Notes: generated by a model from the letters alone, not told the origin. Counted from the stretch's first letter, positions 26,026 through 35,587 are shown. The stretch: 64,000 nt of DNA from Ectorhizobium quercum (GCF_026552795.1 NZ_JANFPI010000012.1:21505-85504), one strand, 5' to 3'. Made by a program: numbers and translations.

Positions 26026-27062
26026 CGACGCTTTCTCCCATCATCGACACCATCGTCGACAACCGCAGCCGCCGCACGCGCAGGCGCACGCTGGTCATCG
26101 CCGTTCTCGCGGCCCTTCTCGCCGCCGCCTTCACCCTGACCCTGCTGCTTGGCCAATCCTTCACGCCGCCGCAGGATATCGTCCGCCTGCTGATGGGCGA
26201 GGACGTGCCGGGCGTGGCCTTCACCATCGGGCAACTGCGGTTGCCGCGGGCGATCCTGTCGGTGCTTGCGGGCCTGAGCTTCGGTCTCGGCGGCGTCGCC
26301 TTCCAGATCATGCTGCGCAATCCGCTCGCCAGTCCCGACATCATCGGCATCAGCTGGGGCGCAAGCGCGGCGGCGGTGTTCGCCATCGTCGTCCTGTCGC
26401 TGAAGGGGGCGATCGTTTCGGTCCTCGCCGTGGGCGCCGGCCTCGGCGTAGCCCTGCTGGTCTATGCGCTCTCCTTCAGGAACGGCGTGGCCGGCACGCG
26501 GCTCATCCTCGTCGGCATCGGCGTTTCGGCCATGCTGGAAAGCTTGATCGCCTATATCCTGTCAGGCGCGCCGGCCTGGAGCCTTCAGGAAGCGCTGCGC
26601 TGGCTGACCGGCAGCGTCAACGGCGCGCAACCCGGCCAGGCCCTGCCTCTCCTGCTGGCCCTTGTCCTTTTCGGAGGCCTGCTGCTCAGCCGCGCCCGCG
26701 ATCTCGAGGCGCTGCGGCTGGGCGACGACACCGCCGCCGCCCTCGGCGTCCGGGTCGGCCGGACCCGCGTCGTGATCATCATCGCCGCGGTCGGCATGAT
26801 CGCCTGCACGACGGCGGTCACGGGACCCATCGCCTTCGTCGCCTTCCTGTCCGGGCCGATCGCCGCCCGCATCGTCGGCAATAACGGCTCGCTTCTGATC
26901 CCCTCCGCGCTGGTCGGTGCGGTGCTCGTGCTGGCCGGCGACTATTGCGGCCAGTTCCTCCTGCCGAGCCGCTATCCGGTGGGCGTCGTGACCGGCGCAT
27001 TGGGCGCGCCCTATCTCATTTACCTGATCATACGCGTCAACCGCTCCGGAGGATCGCTATGA
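26022..27062 (+). CDS. FecCD-family siderophore permease, second subunit
   Basis: This is a 346-residue permease partner. It has LRLPRAILSVLAGLSFGLGG, MLRNPLASPDIIGISWGA and TGPIAFVAFLSGPIAARIVG, the usual FecCD landmarks. The basic stretch NRSRRTRRR at residues about 14-22 precedes the first helix. ATGA overlaps on both sides show a tight operon. Confidence 0.93.
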   Translation: MTTLSPIIDTIVDNRSRRTRRRTLVIAVLAALLAAAFTLTLLLGQSFTPPQDIVRLLMGEDVPGVAFTIGQLRLPRAILSVLAGLSFGLGGVAFQIMLRNPLASPDIIGISWGASAAAVFAIVVLSLKGAIVSVLAVGAGLGVALLVYALSFRNGVAGTRLILVGIGVSAMLESLIAYILSGAPAWSLQEALRWLTGSVNGAQPGQALPLLLALVLFGGLLLSRARDLEALRLGDDTAAALGVRVGRTRVVIIIAAVGMIACTTAVTGPIAFVAFLSGPIAARIVGNNGSLLIPSALVGAVLVLAGDYCGQFLLPSRYPVGVVTGALGAPYLIYLIIRVNRSGGSL

Positions 27063-27931
27063 CGACCCATTCCCTCACCGTCAGCCAGCTTGCCGCCGGC
27101 TATGGCGACAGCGTCGTTCTGGACGGGCTCGACCTTGCCGTGCCGTCCGGCCGAATCACCGTGATCGTCGGCGCCAACGCCTGCGGCAAGTCCACGCTCC
27201 TGCGGGCCATGTCGCGGCTGCTTGCACCGCAGCGCGGCCATGTCCTGCTCGACGGCAAGTCAATCCACCGGATCGCGCCGCGGGAACTGGCGCGCACGCT
27301 GGGCCTGCTTCCCCAGTCGCCCGTTGCGCCGGAAGGCATCACGGTGGCCGATCTCGTCAGCCGGGGACGGCATCCGCATCAGGGCCTGTTTTCGCGCTGG
27401 ACGCACAGGGACGACGAGGCCGTGGCGGCGGCGCTCGCAGCTACCAGAACCGTGGAGCTTGCCGAACGGCCGGTGGACGAACTGTCCGGCGGGCAACGCC
27501 AGCGGGTCTGGATCGCGATGGCGCTGGCACAGCAGACGGACCTTCTGCTTCTGGACGAGCCGACCACGTTCCTCGACATCAGCCATCAGATCGAGGTACT
27601 GGATCTCCTGACCGATCTCAACGAGACGCGCGGAACCACCATCGTCATGGTGCTGCACGACCTCAATCTTGCCGCGCGCTACGCCGATCATCTCGTGGCG
27701 ATGGCAGACGGGCGCCTGCATGTTTCCGGCAGGCCGGAGGAGGTGCTGACCGAGGAGACGGTACGGCAGGTCTTCGGCCTCGAGAGCCGCATCATCGCCG
27801 ACCCGACCTCGGGCAGGCCGATCATGCTTCCGATAGGCCGGCACCGGATGCTGGCCGAGCCCTCCATCCACGAGAGCGGACGGGACGAAAGCGCCGGCAT
27901 GGAGACGTTCCAGAGCGAGGACCGATCATGA
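27059..27931 (+). CDS. Siderophore ABC transporter ATPase (FecE type)
   Basis: This is a 290-residue ATP-binding subunit: Walker A GANACGKST, signature LSGGQRQR, Walker B LLLLDEPTTFLD, switch MVLHDLNLAARYAD. The Walker A alanine/cysteine variant (GANACGKST) is common in FecE/FhuC ATPases. A tail of about 35 residues after the usual end (HESGRDESAGMETF) is poorly conserved. The gene overlaps the next by four bases. Confidence 0.93.
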   Translation: MTTHSLTVSQLAAGYGDSVVLDGLDLAVPSGRITVIVGANACGKSTLLRAMSRLLAPQRGHVLLDGKSIHRIAPRELARTLGLLPQSPVAPEGITVADLVSRGRHPHQGLFSRWTHRDDEAVAAALAATRTVELAERPVDELSGGQRQRVWIAMALAQQTDLLLLDEPTTFLDISHQIEVLDLLTDLNETRGTTIVMVLHDLNLAARYADHLVAMADGRLHVSGRPEEVLTEETVRQVFGLESRIIADPTSGRPIMLPIGRHRMLAEPSIHESGRDESAGMETFQSEDRS

Positions 27932-28992
27932 GCACCGTTACGGATTTCAAACTCTCCGGCATCGCGCTGCCGAAGGATGCCGGCCATATGCTCGACGAAA
28001 TCTGCGAACACTTCGTCGAGCATGCCGAGGTTCACCGGACCGGCGATCTCGTGCGGCTGAAGAGCGAGACCGGCACCGCCGACTTCCGCAGGGAGGACGG
28101 CCGGCTGCTGATCGAACTCGCCTGCCCGACGGCGGACATGCTCCAGATGAGCCGCACCCTCATCGCCGAGCATCTGTTCTACTTCGCCGGGGACGATCCG
28201 CTCGAACTCCGCTGGTCCGGCGCGCCGCCGCTGGCCGTGCTGCCGAACCTCCACGAAGTCACCGTCGTCTCGGCCGAAAACGTCACTCCGCACATGCGGC
28301 GGGTGAAATTCGCCTGCGCCGACGTCGCGCCGTTCGTCGGCGGCGACATGCACGTCCGCCTGCTCGTTCCGCCGAAGGGCCGGCCGCCGGTCTGGCCCGG
28401 CACGCGCGAGGATGGCCGCGTCGCCTGGCCGGAGGGCGAGGACGAATTGCTGGTCCGAATCTACACGATCCGCGCCGTCGATCTCGAGCGCCGGGAACTG
28501 TGGATCGATTTCCTCCAGCACCCTGCCCCCGGCGTCCCGACCCCCGGGGCCGATTTCGCCCGCGATGCGCAACCGGGCGAAACGGTCGCGCTGCTCGGGC
28601 CGGCGGGCGGCGGCCCGCCGCAGGCAGGCTCCATCCTTCTGGCCGGAGACGAGAGCGCCCTTCCGGCGATTGCCCGCATAGCCGCCGAGGTGCCGGCAGG
28701 CACGCGGATGCAGGCCCTTATCGAGGTCGACGACGCGACGGAAGAACAACCGCTGCCGACCGCGGGCCAGCTCGACGTTCAATGGCTGCACCGCAAGACC
28801 TACGCCGCCGGCACCGCCAGCGGTCTCGTCGAAGCGACCCGGAAGGCGATTGCCGCCATCGACGACGAGACCTTCGTCTGGGTGGCCTGCGAAAAACAGG
28901 ATGTGCGGACGATCCGGACCTTCCTCAAGACGCGCGGGCATGACAGGCGGCGCATGTATGCCGCCTGGTACTGGGAGCGCACCCGGACGTAG
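27928..28992 (+). CDS. DUF2218-siderophore-interacting protein fusion (ferric reductase)
   Basis: This is a 354-residue cytosolic protein joining an N-terminal DUF2218 domain (about residues 1-95) to a siderophore-interacting FAD/NAD(P)H domain (about 105-350). FAD-binding features are HMRRVKFACAD and VRIYTIRAVDLERRELWIDFLQH, and the C-terminal NAD part ends FLKTRGHDRRRMYAAWYW. Family role: reduces Fe(III)-siderophore after import and so releases iron. It is the last gene of the uptake operon. DUF2218 is known elsewhere as a separate protein, so the fusion ties the two functions. Confidence 0.92.
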   Translation: MSTVTDFKLSGIALPKDAGHMLDEICEHFVEHAEVHRTGDLVRLKSETGTADFRREDGRLLIELACPTADMLQMSRTLIAEHLFYFAGDDPLELRWSGAPPLAVLPNLHEVTVVSAENVTPHMRRVKFACADVAPFVGGDMHVRLLVPPKGRPPVWPGTREDGRVAWPEGEDELLVRIYTIRAVDLERRELWIDFLQHPAPGVPTPGADFARDAQPGETVALLGPAGGGPPQAGSILLAGDESALPAIARIAAEVPAGTRMQALIEVDDATEEQPLPTAGQLDVQWLHRKTYAAGTASGLVEATRKAIAAIDDETFVWVACEKQDVRTIRTFLKTRGHDRRRMYAAWYWERTRT

Positions 28993-29013
28993 CCATCGCG
29001 CACGCAATGCGGC

Positions 29014-29355
29014 TCAATGAGAAATCATCCACGGCCGGGCGGAGGGAAACGTCTTCGCCCCGTCGGCGCGATAGACGGCTCTGGATTTCCCGGCGCCGCC
29101 CTTGGAACAGCAGCCGCAGCCCGGCGGATGGAGGCCGTCCTTGCGGGTGCTTTTCGGCTCGTGCGCCGCGCGTTCGTTGATGGCGAAAGCCTGCCGGCGT
29201 CCGGCCTCCATCAGCGCGAAAGCCGGTGCGGAAAGGATGACCCGCGCGGCGCTCGCACCGCAATGCGGGCAATCGCCCGGTTCGGCACATTGCGACATCG
29301 GGCGCAGTTCGGTGAAGTCTCCGCAGGTGTCGCAGCGATAATCGTAATAGGGCAC
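29014..29355 (-). CDS. fmdB: FmdB-type zinc-ribbon protein
   Basis: This is a 113-residue protein that starts with the FmdB zinc ribbon (YDYRCDTCGDFTEL then CPHCG) and ends with an extra CGCCSK cysteine group near residues 82-87. It lies 70 bases behind fmdA in the same direction. FmdB was first described as a regulator of formamidase in Methylophilus. Its biochemical role is still unclear. The second cysteine cluster may bind metal or a small ligand. Confidence 0.85.
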   Translation of the reverse strand: MPYYDYRCDTCGDFTELRPMSQCAEPGDCPHCGASAARVILSAPAFALMEAGRRQAFAINERAAHEPKSTRKDGLHPPGCGCCSKGGAGKSRAVYRADGAKTFPSARPWMISH

Positions 29356-29424
29356 AGGTCGTCTCCTCGATGCTGGTATTGCAGGGCGGGGAAGGCTTTC
29401 CAGCGGCCTCCCCCTTCCCCATTT

Positions 29425-30657
29425 TCAAAGGTCGGGGGCGATCGGCATGTCGACCGATCCGTCGAGGAATTTCTTCGGTCCGTCCGCGCCGGGCATGATG
29501 TCGAAGTCGAAGATTTCGGTCGGCACCCAGAGCGTCGCGCAGGAATTCGGAATGTCGACGACGCCGGAAAAGTGGCCCTGCACCGGCGCGCTGCCGAGGA
29601 TCGAATAGGCCTGCGCGCCGGAATAGCCGAACTTCTTCAGGTATTCGATGGCGTTGAGGCAGGCCTGCCGGTAGGCGACGTTGGCGTCGAGATAGTGCTG
29701 CGTGCCGCTCTCGTCGACCGAAATGCCCTCGAAGATCAGGTAGTCCTTGTAGTTCGGCACCATCGGCGAGGGCTTGAAGATCGGGTTCCTGATCCCGTAC
29801 CTGGCCATGCCGTCCTTGATGACGTCGACCCGGATGTGCAGCCACGCGCCGAACATCTCGATGGCGCCGCAGAAAGTGATTTCGCCGTCGCCCTGGCTGA
29901 AGTGCATGTCGCCCATCGACAGGCCGCCGCCCGGAACGTAGACCGGGAAATAGATCTTCGAGCCGCGCGACAGGTCCTTGATGTCGCAATTGCCGCCGTG
30001 CTCGCGCGGCGGCACCGTGCGGGCACCCTCGGCAGCGACCTTGTCGAAGCCCTCGCCCTTCAGCTTGCCGAGATGGGCCGTGCGGGCGTGCGGCGGGTTG
30101 GCGAGCGGCGGGACGCGCTCCGGATCGGTGTCGATCAGCGCCTGCTCGCGGGCGTTCCAGGTTTCCAGAAGCGTGCGGTCCGGCAGGGTGCCGATCAGGC
30201 CGGGGTGGATGAGGCCCGCGAAGGAGACACCGGGAATGTGGCGCGAGCGGGTGAACATGCCCTCGTAATGCCAGATCGATTTCTGGGCCGAGGGAAAGTG
30301 ATCGGTCAGGAAACCGCCGCCGTTGGTCCTCGAAAAGAAGCCGTTGAAGCCCCATTCATGGCCCTTCAGCGTGCCGGCGTCGAGAATGTCGACGACGAGC
30401 AGGTCGCCCGGTTCCGCGCCCTTCACCCCGATGGGACCGGAGAGATAATGCACCGTGGTCAGGTCGACGTCGCGGATGTCTTCGGCGGAATCGTCGTTCT
30501 TGATGGCGCCGCCGGTCCAGTCGACGGTTTCGACGATGAAGTCGTCGCCGCGCTCCACCCAGGCCGCAATCGGAATATCCGGATGCCAGCGGTTGTGCAG
30601 GTTCTCGTTTTCCGTCGCCGGGCGCGACAGGTCGACGGAGATCAGTGTTTCGGGCAT
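29425..30657 (-). CDS. fmdA: Formamidase (acetamidase/formamidase family)
   Basis: This is a 410-residue cytosolic enzyme hydrolysing formamide and short amides to ammonia and the acid. Typical blocks are HNRWHPDIPIAAWVERGDDF, GGNCDIKDLSRGSKIYFPVY, LSMGDMHFSQGDGEI, and a central GHEWGFNGFF; the metal/acid residues in GDMHFSQGDGE are intact. The ATG at 30657 follows GAGGAGACTTGAC. It lies downstream of five transporter genes in one direction, which together make an uptake-plus-hydrolysis nitrogen scavenging operon. Confidence 0.94.
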   Translation of the reverse strand: MPETLISVDLSRPATENENLHNRWHPDIPIAAWVERGDDFIVETVDWTGGAIKNDDSAEDIRDVDLTTVHYLSGPIGVKGAEPGDLLVVDILDAGTLKGHEWGFNGFFSRTNGGGFLTDHFPSAQKSIWHYEGMFTRSRHIPGVSFAGLIHPGLIGTLPDRTLLETWNAREQALIDTDPERVPPLANPPHARTAHLGKLKGEGFDKVAAEGARTVPPREHGGNCDIKDLSRGSKIYFPVYVPGGGLSMGDMHFSQGDGEITFCGAIEMFGAWLHIRVDVIKDGMARYGIRNPIFKPSPMVPNYKDYLIFEGISVDESGTQHYLDANVAYRQACLNAIEYLKKFGYSGAQAYSILGSAPVQGHFSGVVDIPNSCATLWVPTEIFDFDIMPGADGPKKFLDGSVDMPIAPDL

Positions 30658-30700
30658 GTCAAGTCTCCTCTGGTTGGGACGGGTGAAGACGGTGGGGCGC

Positions 30701-31390
30701 TCAGACCGACAGGAAGGCGGAAACCTTTTCCTCGTCGATGCCTTGCCGCGGACTTTCATGGACAATGGCGCCCTTCTCGATCACCAGCACGCGGTCGGCC
30801 ATGTCGAGGGCGAAGCTCAGAACCTGTTCGGACACCAGGATCGTCAGGCCGATCTCGTCGCGGATGCGGCAGAGCGTTTTCGCCATGTCCTTGATGATCG
30901 AGGGCTGGATGCCCTCGGTCGGCTCGTCGAGCAGAAGCACCCTCGGCTTCGAGGCGAGCGCCCGGGCGATGGCGAGCTGCTGCTGCTGGCCGCCGGAAAG
31001 ATTGCCGCCACGCCGGCCGCGCATATCCTTCAGAACCGGAAACAGCGTGTAGAGCTGTTCCGGCACGGCGCGCTCGCCGGTGACGGTCAGGCCGGTCTCG
31101 ATATTCTCCTGCACCGTCATGGCCGGAAAGATCATGCGGCCCTGCGGCACATAGGCCAGACCGGCGGCGACGCGGCGGTAGCTTTCCAGCCCGGCGACCT
31201 CGGCGTCGCCGACGCGGATCGACCCTTCCGCCGCCGGCACGATGCCGATCAGCGATTTCATCAGCGTCGTCTTGCCCATGCCGTTGCGGCCCATGACGGC
31301 GACGATCTCGGCCGGGCCCAGATCAAGGTCGAGTCCGTGGATGATCTCGCTCTGGCCGTAGAAAACGCGGAGGTTGGAGACGGTTAGCAT
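30701..31390 (-). CDS. urtE: Urea/amide ABC transporter ATPase UrtE
   Basis: This is a 229-residue branched-chain-amino-acid-type ATPase (LivF-like) with Walker A GRNGMGKTT, signature LSGGQQQQ and Walker B VLLLDEPTEGIQ. The phrase EPTEGIQPSIIKDM is characteristic of UrtE. It lies ten bases after urtD and 43 bases before fmdA. Confidence 0.92.
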   Translation of the reverse strand: MLTVSNLRVFYGQSEIIHGLDLDLGPAEIVAVMGRNGMGKTTLMKSLIGIVPAAEGSIRVGDAEVAGLESYRRVAAGLAYVPQGRMIFPAMTVQENIETGLTVTGERAVPEQLYTLFPVLKDMRGRRGGNLSGGQQQQLAIARALASKPRVLLLDEPTEGIQPSIIKDMAKTLCRIRDEIGLTILVSEQVLSFALDMADRVLVIEKGAIVHESPRQGIDEEKVSAFLSV

Positions 31391-31399
31391 GCTTCGCTC

Positions 31400-32164
31400 C
31401 TAATGCCCGAGATAGACTTCGATGACTTTCGGGTCGTTCTTGACCCTTTCCATGCTGCCTTCGGACAGAACCCTGCCCTGATGGAGCACGGTGACGCGGG
31501 TGGCGATGTCCTCGACGAACTTCATGTCGTGCTCGATGACGATCACCGACTGGTTGCGGATGATGGTGTGCAGAAGCTCCGCAGTCTTGACCCGCTCGGC
31601 GACGCTCATGCCGGCCACCGGCTCGTCGAGCATCAGCAGGCGCGGGCTCTGGATGAGCAGCATGCCGATCTCCAGCCATTGCTTCTGGCCGTGGCTGAGG
31701 ATGCCGGCCTGTACGCCGAGATGGTCCTTCAGGAAGATCATCCCGGCCACCTCCTCGACGCGCGATTTCACCTCGCCGTCGCGCTTGAAGAACAGCGCGC
31801 CGAACACGTCGCGGCCGCGCGGGAAGGACAGTTCGAGGTTCTCGAACACGGTCAGGTCCTCGTAGATCGACGGGTTCTGGAACTTGCGGCCCACCCCGGC
31901 GCGGACGATCTCGTATTCGCGCCGGGTCGTCAGTTCCTCGCCGGCGAAGCGGATCGAGCCGGAGGTCGGCTTCGTGCGGCCGCAGATCAGGTCGAGCACC
32001 GTGGTTTTCCCGGCCCCGTTCGGGCCGATGATGACGCGGATCTCGTTCTCGTCGACATAGAGGGACAGGTCGTTGACGGCCTTGAACCCGTCGAAGGAGA
32101 CGGTGAGCGCTTCGACCGCGAGGAGGAAATCCTTCGGCACCGCGGCTCCGATTGGCTGGTTCAT
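31400..32164 (-). CDS. urtD: Urea/amide ABC transporter ATPase UrtD
   Basis: This is a 254-residue LivG-like ATPase: Walker A GPNGAGKTT, Walker B LLMLDEPVAGMS, switch VIEHDMKFVE. Instead of the usual LSGG it has LSHGQKQW, which is the normal UrtD form. The GRKFQNPSIYEDLTVFENLEL region is typical for urea transporters. The ATG at 32164 is chosen. The frame is open far upstream within the urtC shadow. Confidence 0.93.
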   Translation of the reverse strand: MNQPIGAAVPKDFLLAVEALTVSFDGFKAVNDLSLYVDENEIRVIIGPNGAGKTTVLDLICGRTKPTSGSIRFAGEELTTRREYEIVRAGVGRKFQNPSIYEDLTVFENLELSFPRGRDVFGALFFKRDGEVKSRVEEVAGMIFLKDHLGVQAGILSHGQKQWLEIGMLLIQSPRLLMLDEPVAGMSVAERVKTAELLHTIIRNQSVIVIEHDMKFVEDIATRVTVLHQGRVLSEGSMERVKNDPKVIEVYLGH

Positions 32165-32178
32165 CGCTTTTCCTCCCT

Positions 32179-33306
32179 TCAGTTGCCGCCGGCAAGCGAT
32201 GCCGGGCGCGAGCGCGAGAAGAGACGGTCGAGCAGACGCGTCGCGGCCGGCTCGACGTAATCCCGGAAGAGGCCGGCGAGCCCGAGCGGGAAGGCCATGA
32301 CCACGGCGATGAACAGGCCACCCATCGCGAACAGCCAGAGTTCCGGGAAGCTTTCGGAAAAGCTGGTCTTGGCGGCGTTGACGAGAAGCGCGCCGTAGAC
32401 CGCGCCGAACAGCGACAGGCGACCGCCGACCGCGCAGAAGATCACCATTTCGATGGAGGGCACGATGCCGACGAAGGAGGGCGACATGAAGCCGACCTGG
32501 AGCGTGAACATCGCCCCGCCGATGGCCGAGAACATGGCGGCCAGGCAGAAGACGAAGATCTTGAAGTCGGCGACGTCGTAGCCGGAGAAGCGGACGCGGT
32601 CCTCCCGGTCGCGCATGGCGACCAGCAGCCGGCCGAATTTCGAGACCCGCACGAACTGGGCGAAGACGAGGCAGGCAAGCAGCAGGCCGGCATTGACGAA
32701 ATAGAGAACGAACTTGGCGCTGTCGGTGCGGATGTCCCAGCCGAGAAGCGTGCGCAGGTCGGTGATGCCGTTGACGCCGCCGGTATAGCCCTGCTGGCCG
32801 ATGATGAGGATCGTCAGGATGGCGGCAATGGCCTGGGTGATGATGGCGAAATAGACGCCGCCGACCCGGCGCTTGAACATGGCCGCGCCGATGATGAAGG
32901 CGAAGAACGCGGGCACGGCGACAACGGCGAACAGGGTGAAGGCGAAGGAGTTGAACGGCTGCCACCAGAACGGCAGGGCCGTCACCTGGTTCCAGTCCAT
33001 GAAATCCGGAATGCCGGGGGTGGACTGAATGGCGGTCGCCTGAGGCGTCGAGGCTTCCAGCTTCAGGAACATGGCCATGCAATAGCCGCCCAGCCCGAAG
33101 AAGATGCCCTGCCCGAGACTGAGAATGCCCCCCGCCCCCCAGCACAGCACGAGGCCGAGGCCGACGAAGGCATAGGTCAGGTACTTGCCGACGAGGTTCA
33201 GGCGGAAGACGTCGAGAACGCCGGGGATGACGAGAAGAAGCAATGCGGCGAGCGCGACGAAGGCCAGCCATTCGCGTTTCTGGAACAAGGTGGTGTCGGG
33301 AATCAT
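32179..33306 (-). CDS. urtC: Urea/amide ABC transporter permease UrtC
   Basis: This is a 375-residue LivM-like inner-membrane permease with about nine to ten helices, including LCWGAGGILSLGQGIFFGLGGY and VGGVYFAIITQAIAAIL. UrtC-specific text such as GQQGYTGGVNGITDL and RVRFSGYDVADFK is present. The ATG at 33306 begins MIPDTTLF. It lies 14 bases from urtD and 17 from urtB. Confidence 0.93.
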   Translation of the reverse strand: MIPDTTLFQKREWLAFVALAALLLLVIPGVLDVFRLNLVGKYLTYAFVGLGLVLCWGAGGILSLGQGIFFGLGGYCMAMFLKLEASTPQATAIQSTPGIPDFMDWNQVTALPFWWQPFNSFAFTLFAVVAVPAFFAFIIGAAMFKRRVGGVYFAIITQAIAAILTILIIGQQGYTGGVNGITDLRTLLGWDIRTDSAKFVLYFVNAGLLLACLVFAQFVRVSKFGRLLVAMRDREDRVRFSGYDVADFKIFVFCLAAMFSAIGGAMFTLQVGFMSPSFVGIVPSIEMVIFCAVGGRLSLFGAVYGALLVNAAKTSFSESFPELWLFAMGGLFIAVVMAFPLGLAGLFRDYVEPAATRLLDRLFSRSRPASLAGGN

Positions 33307-33323
33307 GGCGATCGGCTCCCCTG

Positions 33324-34250
33324 TTAGCGGCGGATGTTGAGGGTGAAGAGGCCTTGCGGGCGCAGCATCAGGATGCCGACCACGGTCAGCAGGGTCAGGA
33401 CCTTCGCCATCGACCCGCTCAGGAAGAATTCGAGCGTCGACTGTGCCTGCGAGATGGTGAAGGCCGAGGCGATGGTGCCGAGGAGGCTCGCCGCACCGCC
33501 GAAGACGACGACGAGGAAGGTATCGACGATATAGAGCTGGCCGGCGGTCGGGCCGGTCGAGCCGATCATGGTGAAGGCCGAGCCGGCGATGCCGGCGATG
33601 CCGCAGCCGAGCGCGAAGGTGATGCGGTCGACCCGGCGGGTGTTGATGCCGACGGCGCCGGCCATGACACGGTTTTGCAGGACGGCGCGGACCTGCCGGC
33701 CGAAGGTGGAATGGTACATCAGGGCATAGACGCCGCCGGCGATGAGGAAGGTGAGCGCCATGACGAACAGGCCGTTGATCGGGATCTCGATCAGATCGGT
33801 CAGCGCCACCGATCCCATCAGCCAGTCCGGCAGGGTGACGCCCACTTCGCGCGCGCCGAACACCGAACGGTAGAGCTGCTGGAGAATGAGCGACAGGCCC
33901 CAGGTGGCGAGCAGCGTGTCGAGCGGCCGGTGGTAGAGAAAGCGGATCATGCTCCACTCGACCAGAAGGCCGAGGGCGAAGCTGGCCACGAAAGCAAGCG
34001 CCATCGCGGCGAAGAAGTAGACCGGAAACAGCGCCGGGGCGTAACTCGCCGTCAGCGACGAGCAGATGAAGGTCACATAGGCGCCGAGGATCATGAATTC
34101 GCCGTGGGCCATGTTGATGACGCCCATCTGGCCGAAGATGATCGCGAGGCCGAGCGCCATCAGCACGAAGACCGAGAAAAGGCTGAGACCGGCAAAGCCC
34201 TGCATTGCCAGGATCGCGCCCAGTTCTCCAAGCGTATAGTCGCCAAACAT
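33324..34250 (-). CDS. urtB: Urea/amide ABC transporter permease UrtB
   Basis: This is a 308-residue LivH-like permease (LGLAIIFGQMGVINMAHGEFMILGAY, AVGINTRRVDRITFALGCGIAGIAG). Many UrtB proteins have a long periplasmic N-terminal extension. This one lacks it, so it is the short form. The ATG at 34250 follows AGAGGCAACC. The upstream in-frame ATG at 34319 would add unlike sequence. It pairs with UrtC in the membrane. Confidence 0.92.
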   Translation of the reverse strand: MFGDYTLGELGAILAMQGFAGLSLFSVFVLMALGLAIIFGQMGVINMAHGEFMILGAYVTFICSSLTASYAPALFPVYFFAAMALAFVASFALGLLVEWSMIRFLYHRPLDTLLATWGLSLILQQLYRSVFGAREVGVTLPDWLMGSVALTDLIEIPINGLFVMALTFLIAGGVYALMYHSTFGRQVRAVLQNRVMAGAVGINTRRVDRITFALGCGIAGIAGSAFTMIGSTGPTAGQLYIVDTFLVVVFGGAASLLGTIASAFTISQAQSTLEFFLSGSMAKVLTLLTVVGILMLRPQGLFTLNIRR

Positions 34251-34327
34251 GGTTGCCTCTGAGATCGTTCGTCGGAAGGGAAAGGGAAAGGCGGCGCCGC
34301 GGACGGACCGCGACGCCAAGGGCGGGC

Positions 34328-35587
34328 TTACTGGTAGCCCTCGGGGAACGGGTTCGGCTCCATCAGGTCGGCCGTCTCGTAGACCACGTCATACTGGCCG
34401 TCGGCGCGGGCATGGCCGACGCGGGTCTTGGACCACAGGTGATGGTTCTTGTGGATCTTGACGTAGCCTTCCGGCGCGGTGGTCAGCTCGATGTCGGGCG
34501 AGGCTTCCTTGATCCTGTCGATGTCGAAGGAGCCGGCCTTCTCGACCGCCGCCTTCCACAGCCAGGGGCCGAGATAGGCGGCCTGCGTCACGTCGCCGAT
34601 GACGATGTCGTTGCCCCACATCTTCTTGAAGGCATCGACGAAGGCCACATTGTTCGGATTGTCGAGGCTCTGGAAATATTTCATCGTGGCATAAGCGCCG
34701 GCGATGTTCTCGCCGCCGATGCCGAGGATTTCGTCTTCCGTCACCGAGATGGTCAGAAGCAGCGGGCTTTCTTTGGCCAGATCGATGCCGGCGGCCTTGA
34801 GCTGCTTGTAGAAGGCGACGTTGGAGCCGCCGACGACGATCGCGTAGATCACGTCCGGCCTGGTCAGCTTGATCTTGTTGATGACCGAGTTGAACTGGGT
34901 GTGGCCAAGCGGATAATATTCCTCGCCGACCACCTTGAGGCCCAGTTTCTCGATGTGCTTGCGGGCGATCTTGTTGGAGGTGCGCGGCCAGATATAGTCC
35001 GAGCCAAGCAGGTAGAAGGTCTTCGCATCCTTCTCCTTCACCACCCAGTCGATTCCGGCGATGATCTGCTGCGTCGCTTCCTGGCCGGTGTAGATGACGT
35101 TCGGGCTTTCTTCCAGGCCCTCATAGAAAGTCGGGTAGTAGAGCATGCCGTTATACTGCTCGAACACCGGCAGGACCGCCTTGCGCGACGCCGAGGTCCA
35201 GCAGCCGAAAACGGCGGCGACCTTGTCCTGGACGAGCAGCTTCTTGGCCTTTTCCGCGAAGGTCGGCCAGTCGGAGGCACCATCTTCCTGAACGAACTCG
35301 ATCTTGCGGCCAAGGATGCCGCCCTCGGCGTTGATCTGCTCGATCGCCAGCTTTTCCGCCTGCACCGATCCCGTTTCGGAAATCGCCATCGTGCCGGTCA
35401 CGGAATGCAGGATGCCGACCTTGACGGTCGTGTCCGTCACGGCGAGCCCGGTGGTGTTGACCTTTTCGGTCGGGAAATCGGCGGCCAGCAGCGGGCGGGA
35501 AAAGGCGGCGGCCAGCGGCAGGGCCGCAAGGCCGGCCAGCAGCCTGCGGCGCGTCACGGGAAGTATGTTGGGGGTCACGTCCTTCAT
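34328..35587 (-). CDS. urtA: Urea/short-chain amide ABC transporter substrate-binding protein
   Basis: This is a 419-residue periplasmic type I binding protein with a twin-arginine-like signal (TRRRLLAGLAALPLAAAF, about residues 12-35). Family blocks VKVGILHSVTGTMAISE, QEDGASDWPTFAEKAKKLL and VFGCWTSASRKAVLPVFE identify the UrtA/FmdD group. Since formamidase is in the same operon, the real ligand may be formamide, acetamide or urea; sequence does not decide. First gene of urtABCDE-fmdA-fmdB, divergent from the hybrid kinase. Confidence 0.92.
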   Translation of the reverse strand: MKDVTPNILPVTRRRLLAGLAALPLAAAFSRPLLAADFPTEKVNTTGLAVTDTTVKVGILHSVTGTMAISETGSVQAEKLAIEQINAEGGILGRKIEFVQEDGASDWPTFAEKAKKLLVQDKVAAVFGCWTSASRKAVLPVFEQYNGMLYYPTFYEGLEESPNVIYTGQEATQQIIAGIDWVVKEKDAKTFYLLGSDYIWPRTSNKIARKHIEKLGLKVVGEEYYPLGHTQFNSVINKIKLTRPDVIYAIVVGGSNVAFYKQLKAAGIDLAKESPLLLTISVTEDEILGIGGENIAGAYATMKYFQSLDNPNNVAFVDAFKKMWGNDIVIGDVTQAAYLGPWLWKAAVEKAGSFDIDRIKEASPDIELTTAPEGYVKIHKNHHLWSKTRVGHARADGQYDVVYETADLMEPNPFPEGYQ

